From: Pseudocercospora fijiensis CIRAD86
Lineage: Eukaryota > Ascomycota > Dothideomycetes > Mycosphaerellales > Mycosphaerellaceae
NCBI RefSeq assembly: GCF_000340215.1
Contig: NW_006921534.1
Coordinates: 5,684,955 to 5,748,954 of the forward strand
Direction of reading: 5' to 3'
DNA length: 64,000 nt
In this document: in pieces, positions 44,068 through 54,057 of the stretch
Position numbering within the stretch: position 1 is the stretch's first letter
Layout of the letters: each line of letters opens with the position of its first letter
Translations under genes and position numbers: made by a program
The notes under the pieces: model-generated
Seen by the model: only the letters and a program-made list of their open reading frames with translations
Database searches by the model: none
Told to the model about the DNA's origin: nothing

Positions 44068-45848
44068 ATGCCTCCCGCCTTTCCAAAAGGCGCAATCACG
44101 CCAGAGCAGCTGGCAGAGCTGGACGGCACCGCCGCCGCCACCACCACCACCACCACCACCACCGCACCACCGCCGCCGCCACCACCGGCTCGCCGGCCGG
44201 CAAGACCGGCACCCTCTCTCTTCTTCGCCGCGAGAAAGCGGCCAAGCACCACCACGGCCGCTCCACGGCCACCAACTCTCCCTGCCGTCCAGGTACAAAC
44301 TGGCGGCAGCCAGCCAGTGCCAATGGCTGGAAGCAGCAGCAGCAACGAGAGCGCGAGCTCTCCGGCGGGCGGTGCGGGCCGCAGCATGCTCCTGCCAACC
44401 ACGGTCCTGCCGTACGCGGCGGAGCCCTCGGCTCGCCCGGCGCCGGCACCACAAGGTAAGTTCACTTTGCATCCAAACTGATCACTGAACATCACCAATG
44501 CGCTTCGCGAGAATGTGCTGACACCATGCCAGCCAACTCCGAGGCACCACCAGATTACAAGAAGCTCTACCTCGAAGTCAAAGCCGCAAACGACGACCTC
44601 TACGTTCAGCTGGAGAAGCGCGACAGCGACGAAAACAGCGCAACAAAGCAGAACGAGCGCCTGCGAGACGAGCTGCGCCAGGAGAGATCCAACAAGGCAT
44701 TCGTCGACAGCGTTAACGCTGACCTGGATCGCAAGGAGAGAGAGCGCAGAAAGACTGACGAGGACATCAAAAAGGAGAGAGAATGGTTCAGCAAACAGCG
44801 TGCCGATTTCAAGAAACAGTCAGAGGAGCTGCAGCGCTGGGCAGACTCGCTGCAATCAGAACTCAACGAGGAGAAAGAGGCGCGCAGGAAGCAGATCAAC
44901 ATAGCCGATGATCTCCAAGCCGATCTTACTGCCGCACAAACTACAATCGACTCGCTCACTAGAGCCAACGAAGTCCTGTCTCAGCAAGCCACCGAGAACG
45001 ACAAGGCCGCCGAGTATCTGAAAGTCGTCAGCGACAACCTCGAGCAGGTATTCAAAGACCAGGGCAAGGACCTCAATCCAGACAGCTTTGGCAATCACCT
45101 CAAGCGTCTTACAGAGCAAGCCGAGATCAATCAACAGTCGTCGCAAGTCAGTCTGAACGAGAAGTTCAACAACGACGCCAAACTCGAGACAACCAGCAAA
45201 GCTCAGCGCAACAGACAGACGTCACTCTCAGAAGATCTTGCTCGAACTGTCGAGGGAGAACAGGAGAGTCCAGATAACAGCACAGTCAAGCCGGACACCC
45301 GCGACTACGACCAGCTTGAACAGAAGATCAAAGATCTCGAGAAACAGCAACAAGACTACGTCGATGACTTGGCCAAGGCTCAAAAAGAGCAGAAGGAGAA
45401 GGACGACACCATCGAAAAGCAACAGCGGCGCATTCGAGTGCTGCTTGAGGAAGTCAACACATTCACCAAACTCGAGCGGTCCAAGCCTGGTCTCAAACCA
45501 ATCGTCGAGTTCACTGACAGCAAGAAGCCAGTCCAAGTGACAGCCGCGACACAAACAGCACCTCTGACACCAGACACGCCAATCTCCAACGAAGTCCGCG
45601 TTAGGCACGTGGTTCATCAGCAGGAGAAGCAGGGCAACGCACCCAGTCTGCGCGGTCTCATTTTCATCATCTTCCTCATCTTCTGCTTTATGACCTGGAT
45701 AGGTCATTACGGCCAACTTCAGGGATGGCGCAACGCCAATCTCGGTGGCTACCACGACATTCAATACAGCAACTCCAAAGCGGTTGTATATGGCCTGAGA
45801 TCTCGTTTTGAGAAGCTCATCGGCCTCGATACTACATTGCTGGGTTGA
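44068..45848 (+). CDS. Coiled-coil, C-terminally membrane-anchored protein, unknown function
   Basis: Two exons, 44068-44455 and 44533-45848, with a GT-AG intron; 567 aa. Residues 1-130 are low complexity: a Thr8 run, a Pro7 run, Ala/Pro/Arg and Ser runs encoded by ACC/CCG repeats. Residues about 140-370 and 395-450 are highly charged Glu/Lys/Gln-rich heptad sequence, a long coiled coil. A hydrophobic helix (LIFIIFLIFCFMTWIG, about 505-522) near the C-terminus, followed by about 45 residues, suggests a tail-type membrane anchor with the coiled coil in the cytosol. It resembles tethering or golgin-like proteins only in layout. An ATG at 44526 would allow a shorter form, but the splice joins the frames precisely. 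Confidence 0.7.
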
Positions 45849-45861
45849 GCAGTCACACTAC

Positions 45862-46310
45862 ATTCAACATTGATCGACGAACTTTTCAATAAGAGTCAGC
45901 ATCCAAGAATCAGCATCATGTCACTATGGCTACTTGAGATGCAGCATCACAGCATTGGCTCAACTACACACAACTTTTAACATCAGTCGAAGAACATGCC
46001 GACAAGAGTCAGCATCCAAGAATCAGCATCACAGCATTGGCCCAACTACACACAACTCTTAACATCAGTCGGAGAACATACCGACAAGAAACAGCATCCA
46101 AGAATCAGCATCATGGCAGCTTGAGATGCATCATCATTTCACTATGGCTGTCTGAGATGCAGCATCACTTCATTATGGCTGTCTGAGATGCAGCATCACA
46201 GCATTGACTCAACTACACACTACTCTTAACATCGATCGGAGGACATACCGACAAGACTCTGCATCATTCTCGTAAGGTTGCTTGAGATGCATCATCACAA
46301 CATTGACTCT
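45862..46310. repeat. Irregular tandem repeat downstream of the coiled-coil gene
   Basis: A block containing CAGCATCCAAGAATCAGCAT recurs at about 45897, 46010 and 46091 (spacings about 113 and 81 bp), interleaved with copies of CTCAACTACACACAACT and GAGATGCAGCATCA. It probably overlaps the 3' UTR. CAGCATCA-type octamers recur throughout, which suggests growth by slippage and unequal crossover. Confidence 0.8.
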
Positions 46311-47985
46311 TTGACATACGAGAGATGGATGGCATATGGGTGAAAGGCTGGGCAAGGCGTTTTGTTTGGGATATTCCAAGGGTCTGGCAATTGTGATTTG
46401 AGCGAAGATACCCACAGTGCGAAGCGTTTCCAGCACAGCACAGCACAGACAGCATGAGCATTTTGCATTACGGACAGGCTTGCACAGATAGCGAGCAGAA
46501 TACCACACAATTTCATTGACGTTGACGTTTTCCATCTTTCATGCTCATACTCTTTCCATAGCGGCGCATGGGCGGAGATAGGGCGATGTTCAACTCACCT
46601 CTCAATGCCAACGCCGATTCCGATTCCGCATCTTACGTGCATGTAAATCCGGCAACGCCATCCTGCTGTTCGACGTCAGCCTGCGACAACTTGCGGGCCT
46701 TAGGTAACTCAGCTGGCGATCACTTGGTCGAATGGTGTCACAAAGAACTCGCCAACACTGAGAATTCACGTTGCATTCAGACTTGAATCTGGGATCTAAC
46801 CTATTCCCGACCTCTTTCCTCTCTTTGGCGTTGGAGGGGAGTGGGGAGGAGGTTGTGGGGGTATTTTGGGATTGGGTAGGATGAGAGGGAGAGGGAGAGG
46901 ATCGTGGTATGTGCAAAGCCTTGTATTTGAAGGTTCTACAGAGCTGAAATGCCTGTGGTACGAAGTCATCTTGTGCTCCATCTCTTCGCCTCTTACATCG
47001 TCCAGATGCTTGAGCTATGATACCTTCACAGCGTGTCCGCGTCCAGGTGCAAGAGCAGGAGTTGACTGTACCCTTATCTATGTTCAATCTGATGCGGCAT
47101 TGTCGACCTCATCAATAAACAAAGCGAAGCGTTCAGGCTAAGCTTCAATACCATTCGTTTCATCTTCGTAGAGCCCTCAATAAGGGCTATCGCAGTACCA
47201 ACATCTCATACACTTACCCACTAGGCCAGCGAGGTTCTTGCCACAATCATTGCAATGATAATTCCAGTCCAAGGAGTTCGTGGTCGATTGCTTTATGGCG
47301 AGTAAGCGATTCTTGGAAGCTTACAGCGCCGCATACTGTATGATGGTGCAAGGGCGGCTGAGCTACCCAATCTCTGCCCAAGTATGAACCGAGCACCAAA
47401 CTCTCGTCCTGAAGGCCTGATTTTGTCCAAACGAAATGCTCAGTAGCATAGATTCGTGTCCAAATCGTCTCATTCTCTTCCTCTGAATTGCCGCGGCCGC
47501 CGCCAGCTCCTATGCGTTTGATATGGTGTCTCCTGCGCTCCGACTCTTCTCAATCTACGCGGATAAGTGTGAAAGCAGCGATGAATTGTACTTTACCAGC
47601 CAGTATACCCTGATGTCCAAGGAGGCTGGAGGCAAGCACAGGCCTCAGCCGACATCGGCATTGTCGAGCGCGCCTTCTCTTCGTTTCTTCACCACGACAA
47701 CTTGGCAAGTTCACACCCGCGACGTGTACGCGTATCTTCTCACCAACGTCGTGTCTGGCAAATGCCACCGGTCCTCGTGTAAATCGTCCAGCTTATAGAA
47801 CTATAGGCCGGCGGATATGTTGTATGCAAGATTTCGCACCGAACATCTCGATCCGATCATCCCAGTGCTTAGCATCCTCCGTCTGCACGACCTCAGCATT
47901 CGACCTAGATTCTCCCCTTTCAATTTCATCCAACTACCTCCTCTTCTCTACCCAAGCTTAATTCCGGGATATACCAGTGTTGAAA
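46311..47985. other. Intergenic region without a supported gene
   Basis: About 1.7 kb. Minus-strand frames at 46209-47087 lack domains or splice logic. The last 180 nt are CT-rich, typical of a fungal promoter/leader ahead of the esterase. Confidence 0.45.
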
Positions 47986-49181
47986 ATGATTGCAGAGGCC
48001 GACCGTGTCCGTATGGGCACAGTGGATCCGCTTCTTGCTGAAGTAGGCTACCTAATTCCCGCATACATACCTCACGGTTGACTCCCATCCCTAGGCGGCC
48101 AAGCAATTGCCTGCACCGAACGGGGAGGGCGAGATTTCCGCAAGACGGAAGAGTCGTGCTGATCACCTCGCCAAATTGCGACACCTCTACCCAATCCCTG
48201 GACCGATACCAGAGCATGTACAGGAGACAGATCACGTCGTTGAGGCCAGAGATGGCTTCAAGATCCCGATAATCATCTACAAGCCAGTACACAAGTCCTC
48301 GGAGCCATCTCCCGTCATAGTGATGCTGTACGCTGCACTATCTCCTTTGCTGTGATTTCTTGAAAGCTGACTCTCCGCAGACATGAGGGGGGATGGACCA
48401 TGGGAGATCTGACAGATGGTAAGAATGCCTACGAATATGACCTCGAATAGGTTGATATAGGTACTGACGTTCATTAGAGCATCTCAACTGCCGCATGTTC
48501 GCTCGCGATCTTGGTGCTGTCTGTGTCAATGTAGACTATCGCCTTGCACCAGAACACGCCTGGCCGAAATGCGTGGAAGACTGCTACGACGTCATATCTT
48601 GGGTTGCGAAGACTGCATCGCCATCAAATCCAGAGCTCCCAGGTGACCCGAAAGCGGGCTTCATAGTTGGCGGCGCAAGCGCAGGAGGCAATCTGGCTGC
48701 CGTGATGGCCCAGCTTGGTCGTGACAATGGGCTCAGTCCGCCTCTGACAGGGCAATATCTCTGCTGCCCTTCGCTTCTTTGGCACGACGTCGTACCTGAG
48801 AAGTGGCAATCGGAATATCGAAGTCGCCATGAATCGTTCGATGACCCATTATTCCGCGACGGCATGAAGAAGGCCCCGCCAAACAACCTCGCTGGAAAAG
48901 GCTCCACTAACCCTCTCTTCAATCCTCTTCTACACCCGAACCTCAAAGGTCTGCCTGCTTGCTATCAGCAGGTGTCAGGTCTTGATCCACTCCGCGACGA
49001 GGCCATCCTGTACGAACGTGTGTTGAGGGAAGAAAACGGCGTCAAAACGAAGATCGACGTTTATGATGGACATGGGCATATGTTCTGGACCAACTGGCCA
49101 ACTCTGGAACGCAGTAAGGAATTTGTCAAAGACACTCTTGAAGGCTTCAAGTGGTTGCTGGAGACTGGTAAAAGTATCTGA
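47986..49181 (+). CDS. Alpha/beta hydrolase, HSL/esterase-lipase type
   Basis: Four exons: 47986-48042, 48095-48327, 48381-48418, 48478-49181; 343 aa, phases consistent, all GT-AG. Family alpha/beta-hydrolase_3 (hormone-sensitive lipase group). The oxyanion motif normally HGGGW reads HEGGW at about 98-102. The nucleophile elbow is GGASAGG (GxSxG, about 173-179). The acid is in SGLDPLRDE (about 276), the His in GHGHMFW (about 307). YRLAPEH, a hallmark of the group, lies at about 124-130. No signal peptide, so probably intracellular. It hydrolyses carboxylic esters; substrate unknown. The downstream oxidoreductase is on the same strand about 275 bp away. Confidence 0.88.
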
Positions 49182-49455
49182 TCTTTAGAAGCTTAGACGT
49201 GTAGAACAATCCTGCGCCAATATTGCACATGCAGTCTCTCTTTCGAACACTACTCGCCTCGGCGCTCTTCGACTTGCTCGACAGATCTTCGGTAAGCTGT
49301 TGGATGCCGCTAGACTGACATGGACCCATTCCAGGTACCATGATGACCGAGCACCTTGATGGCACAAAGCCGCAACCTCTGATATTACTGGGAGCTATGC
49401 ATTCATTGATCGGAGCAAGTCATTTGATATTCGAACGAAGTCTTAAGTCAGAAAA

Positions 49456-51286
49456 ATGCCAACATCACGAAAGGATAGCTTGTCGCCCGAGAGGGAAGAC
49501 ACATTGCCATACATCTACGACGTAATCATCGTCGGAGCTGGACCTTGTGGATTGGCCACAGCCGCTCGACTACGAGAACACACACCATCAGCATTGTTCA
49601 CTGACGAAGAACACCACCGCTACCACTGGATCAAGAAACATGCCGCCAATGCTGCGATCAAGAGCTCCAAGACAGGCCACACCAGGTCGTTGGGACAGCA
49701 GAAGCCACCTTCTTCAAGATCCGAGCCATCGATGCTAGTCCTCGACAACTCAGGCAAAGAATGGCTATCGAAATGGAAACGACTCTTCTCACTCCTAGAA
49801 ATCTCTCACTTACGAAGTCCAATGTTTTTCCATCCTGATCCACACGACCGTGACGGGCTATTAGCATACGCTCATGCTGTCGGCAGAGAATCCGAGTGTC
49901 TGGAAATCGCTGGTTGTGTTGGGAAAGAGTTGAGTAAACACCAAATGAAGAAAAGACGGAATAAGCGGAAACCCGGTGAACAGTAAGTACCTAAGCACTC
50001 ATCGATGTAGCAAGTAAAAATATGTTAAATTGCTAATGTCAAAAAAAAAGAGCTCGACCAACAATCGCAATCGACGAACGAGATCGAAAGGATTACTTCG
50101 TCCCCCCATCCGACCTCTTCGAATCCTACTGCTCCTTCATCGCAAAACGCTACGACCTCCAATCTCCAGACTTGATCCAAAAAGCCTCAGTCTCGAACAT
50201 CGAGTACGATTACATTCCACAACTCTCCTCAGAAGAGAAATTCTTCACCCTCCACACCGACGGGAAGACGTATTTCGCAAAAAGTGTCGTCCTAGCAGTC
50301 GGAGCTGGCAACGCCCCTTCAATCCCTGCACCATTTCCGCGAAATGGCTGTCCATCTGCATGCCATGCATTCCAACCTCTCGACGAAGCTTTACAAGCGA
50401 GAATGCGAGCGAAAAAAGATACGAATGTTCTAGTGATAGGTGGAGGTTTGACGAGTGCTCAAATTTCCGATCGAGCCATTAGAAGAGGCGCTACGAAAGT
50501 GCATCATATCATGAGAGGGCCGATGAAAGGCAAGTCTACTCACTACCCAACCCATAGCTGCCACTGACGACCTACCTCCCTTCCCAACAGTAAAACCCTT
50601 CGACGTCGACCTAAGCTGGATGGGAAAATTCCGCAATCACGAAAAAGCCTCCTTCTGGTCCGCAGATACAGACGAAGGTACCTACCCACATCCACCCCTC
50701 TCCCTCCAACTAACCAACCCTCCCCCTAGAACGCTCCCAACTGATAACCACCGCCCGAAACGGCGGCAGCATAACCCCTCACTTCTCCAAACGTCTCCAC
50801 CACCACCTCACAACCTCCAAAAAACTAACCCTCCACACCCACACAACCATAACAACCGCAAAATTCTCCCCCCTCACCCAAACCTGGAAAATCCTCACCT
50901 CTCCCCCCATCTCCGAGCCCCTCCCAGAATTCCACCACATCTACTTCGCCACAGGCATCCAATCAAACATCCTCACCCTCCCCTACCTCACACACCTCCA
51001 CGCAAAGTACCCAATTAAAATTCACGATGGTCTGCCCGCTATAACCGAAGATTTAATGTGGAGGGAAGATATTCCGTTATTTGTGACGGGGAGGTTTGCG
51101 GGGTTGAGGTTGGGGCCCGGGGCGGGGAATTTGGAGGGGGCGAGGGTGGGTGCTGAGAGGATTGTTTGGGGGTTGGAGGAGGTGTTGGGGAGGGGTATGG
51201 ATGGTGTGAAAGGGGTGGAGAAGAGGGGGGAGTATAGATTTGCGGTGGGGATTGGGAGTAGGTTTGAGAGGTTGGGGGAAGAGTGA
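49456..51286 (+). CDS. FAD/NAD(P)-dependent oxidoreductase (flavin monooxygenase/N-hydroxylase-like)
   Basis: Four exons: 49456-49982, 50051-50529, 50591-50677, 50730-51286; 549 aa. Intron 2 has a GC-AG boundary (GCAAGT donor). The N-terminal dinucleotide fold VGAGPCGLA (about 26-34) binds FAD. A second nucleotide motif, VIGGGLTSAQ (about 300-310), is the NAD(P)H site. An FATGIQS segment (about 436-442) corresponds to the ATG motif near the C-terminus of flavin monooxygenases. A GDGxxG-type end is not obvious. An unusually basic insert (KKRRNKRKPG) precedes intron 1. Could be an ornithine/lysine N-monooxygenase relative or an uncharacterised member of the fold. Exon 4 has extreme strand composition. 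Confidence 0.82.
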
Positions 51287-51548
51287 GTGAGGAGTACATG
51301 TAGGGGAGAAAGAGAGGGGTGTGTGGTTGGTTGATGTGTGGGATTGTGGTTCGCGCGTTTCACAGGCTCTCTGGCGTTTCCTTGATGAGAGAGACATTGA
51401 GTGGTGGCAGCTGTTGCTTCGTGTCAGAGATGTGCGCGATCAGATACCTTATGGTTCGTATCAGGCTTGATTAGACTTTCTGCGTGCCGCTATATAAATA
51501 CAGACATTACTCGTAATAGGTCATTGGCTTTGAGCCGGTATCCAGTGA

Positions 51549-53578
51549 TTAGTATGGCTTACTACCATACTCCTCAAACGCAGCCTCAACGAGCTTAGGG
51601 AAGTTAGGAGTACCGAAGCCAGTGACGGCGTCCCAGCCAGCCTTAGCGGGAAAACCGGTGGTGTTACAGCCGTAGCTGGTGCCGTTGGTCACATCAGTGA
51701 GAGCCTTGTATCCTCCACTGTAGATCCATGGGTTGAGGAAACCGAGGGGTGCCTTGCCCTTTGCAAGAAGAGCATCATTGACGAGAGAAATGACAGCAGC
51801 GAAGGTTGGGCTGGACGCTGAAGTGCCACCAACTGTTCTGAGAGTGTTGTTCCAGGCAATGGCATCGTGGTTACCTTGAGCTGCGACGTCTGGGTATGCA
51901 CGTCCTTCCTTGTTGTAGAGGCCATCGTGAAGACCATTCAAGCCCTTTACGTAGGCGTTCCATGTGCTCTGTCCGTATTTGGGTGCCGGGAAGTAGTTGC
52001 TGAAACCAGCACCCGAGGCAAATCTATTGACGGCAACTTCAGGTGCGAAGTTCTCGGTTCCACCGACAGCAGTTACCCATGGGCATCCGGCAGGGAATGC
52101 AGGTAAGAACATGGAAGTGTTCTTGCCATCGTTCGAGTAGCAAGTGCCATCAGCACCAACACCGGCGTCGCCAGAAGAGAATAGAATAGAGATACCGCGA
52201 GCGCCTAGCTGTGCCATGCCGGCACAGACGCGCTTGGCGTAAGACTCAGGCACTGTCTGCTCATCGTCGCCGTATGAAGTGCTAATGACCTGTGGGAGGT
52301 CCTGCTGGTTGAGGACGTAGTCCAGCCAGACTAGGTATGGCTCGTTGGTATTAGTGGGAGTCTGGATATCTGGGATGAATGGCGGGCTTCCACCGGTCGA
52401 GAAGACAATCAACGGTGTTGGCCATGCAACGGTAAGGATGTTCTCGCTGTCCAGAACTGCTTCGATATTTGCACCATCGGCGAGCTCTTCGGCAGTGTAC
52501 GGGCCCGTTTGCTCGCGTGCGCCGGCAATGTTAATGACCGTAAAGGTGTCCGCAGCCTCTACAGCCTCAGGTCTGTAGGCCTGGAGTGCTTTGCGGATGT
52601 CGGGTCGGTAGCTGCTCTCGTTCAGATAGTTCGTGTGGCCGACTGGTAGTTGCTCATGTTAGCGAGTCTAGCTTCAGTGCAGAACAGTAACTTCTGGGAT
52701 TGGACTCACTCTTGTTCTTCCCTGGAACTTGAGGCTTATAGTCGTAGGTGCCGTAGAGAGTTCTGATGCAGTCTGGTGTGGTGAAGGAAATATTGCAAAT
52801 TTGTGAGATTGGCCCAGCACCGTTTCCAGATCCAATGTTCCCACCATTACCACCATGACCATAGCCTGGAGGTGCTCCGTAACGTCCTGGGCCTTTGGTC
52901 TTGAACCATGAGTCGGAATAGTGAGGAGCGTCAAGCATTGGGAGCTTGCTGCCGACTGCAGATCGCTTCGTGCGGAAGAATGAGGTCGTAGGCTGCACAA
53001 CGTCGATGTGGTCGTGAAGGTGGAGTGGAAGGCTCCATTCTGGAGCGCGGTCGAGCACAGTACCATCCTTATGCTGAAACTTGGAGTATGTGGTGTCAAG
53101 CAAAGCCTCTGCCTTTTCGACTGGAATCACAACATGGATGAAGTCGTTTGCTGGGTTGTGGAAGCCAGAAATGCCATGTTCCTCGAGCCAGCTCTTGACA
53201 AGATCTTGCGATTCTTGTGAAGGCCGGACGATGTCTTGAATCTCGGCAGCAGTCAAGTGCTTGCCATAGCGGTGGTGGCTCGGATCTGACACCTGGAGAA
53301 GGTGCTCCTCTACCACGCCCTCATTTTGCTGCTTCAAGCCGATGGCCAGGTGGACTAGAAGGTGAAGCAGATTAGCAAACGTTGACGCCTGATCGACCGC
53401 TCACTTCTGCCTGTAGTGTCTACTCACTGGTCTGCGACTTGTCGGTATGGCTAATCTTGGTCCATTCTCGCGGCACATTGTGCCTCTCCTTCACGGAGTA
53501 GGGTGACCGGACGGTCTTAGGAAGGGCATGGACAGCCGAAATAGTGCCAATGGCATAGACTAAACTGGTGAGAAACAT
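51549..53578 (-). CDS. Secreted sedolisin (S53), tripeptidyl-peptidase-like
   Basis: Three exons: 53428-53578, 52710-53354, 51549-52642; 629 aa. The N-terminal 18 residues form a signal peptide (hydrophobic, ending AVHA before LPKT). The Pro-kumamolisin activation domain spans about 30-195, with a Gly-rich linker (YGHGGNGGN) at about 210-225. The catalytic domain carries the Glu/Asp pair in IEAVLD (ExxxD), the oxyanion Asp in SSGDAGVG, the serine in GGTSASSP, and a C-terminal calcium-site-like DAVTGFGTP. This is an acid serine-carboxyl peptidase, autoactivated at low pH, removing tripeptides from protein N-termini in the medium. All key residues are present, so likely active. It lies 480 bp from the MULE at 54058. 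Confidence 0.92.
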
Positions 53579-54057
53579 CTTGAATGGTAAAATGGCTGGA
53601 TGTCAGTGGGACGACGATCTGGAGGGGAGCTCCATCCTTTTCTTTTCTTCTCTGGCCGTTCGCGACTGCTGCACCAATACCTGGTCCCACCATTTCACAA
53701 GGTCGTACCTGCCCTTGCATTAGCGCTTCTTGCCAGATGATACAATGGGTGGCATTCCGGCGCGGCAGGACCGCAACGTCTGCGGCGTTGCACCCGAAGT
53801 AGCAGGTGCAGGTGCGTTTGCGGGGATGTCTATGATGATCCAAAAGCAACGGACGGAGATGGGCGATGGATGGCGAGCGGAGCAGCGTCTCATCATCCAG
53901 GTCAATCAAGCCTCGAGGTCATCATGGAAGAGACTGTGATTCGATACGTCCTCGCGCTTTCGGCGTTCGCGAGCCCTCGCGATAACGCTATTGTTGGTTA
54001 GATTTGCAGAAGACTTCTGGAAGCAAGTGTTGGCGGAGCTTGGTTTGCTAAGCTCTG
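53579..54057. promoter_or_regulatory. Sedolisin upstream region next to the MULE insertion
   Basis: 479 bp between the sedolisin ATG and the MULE target-site duplication. CA/TG are still common up to about 54000, so RIP does not appear to have leaked far into this promoter. No specific binding site is claimed. Confidence 0.5.

Noticed and set aside
43914..44498. Long minus-strand frames (118-194 aa) opposite the first exon of the coiled-coil gene
   Set aside because: Products are Val/Ala/Gly/Trp repeats produced by triplet-repeat antisense; the plus-strand frame splices correctly to a strongly supported exon.
45228..45764. 178-aa minus-strand frame rich in Leu/Val
   Set aside because: Antisense of Gln/Lys/Glu codons in the coiled coil always reads as hydrophobic sequence.
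47150..47260. Possible minus-strand tRNA with an A-box-like TGGCCTAGTGG
   Set aside because: No matching B box, no acceptor pairing and no T arm could be found within 120 nt.
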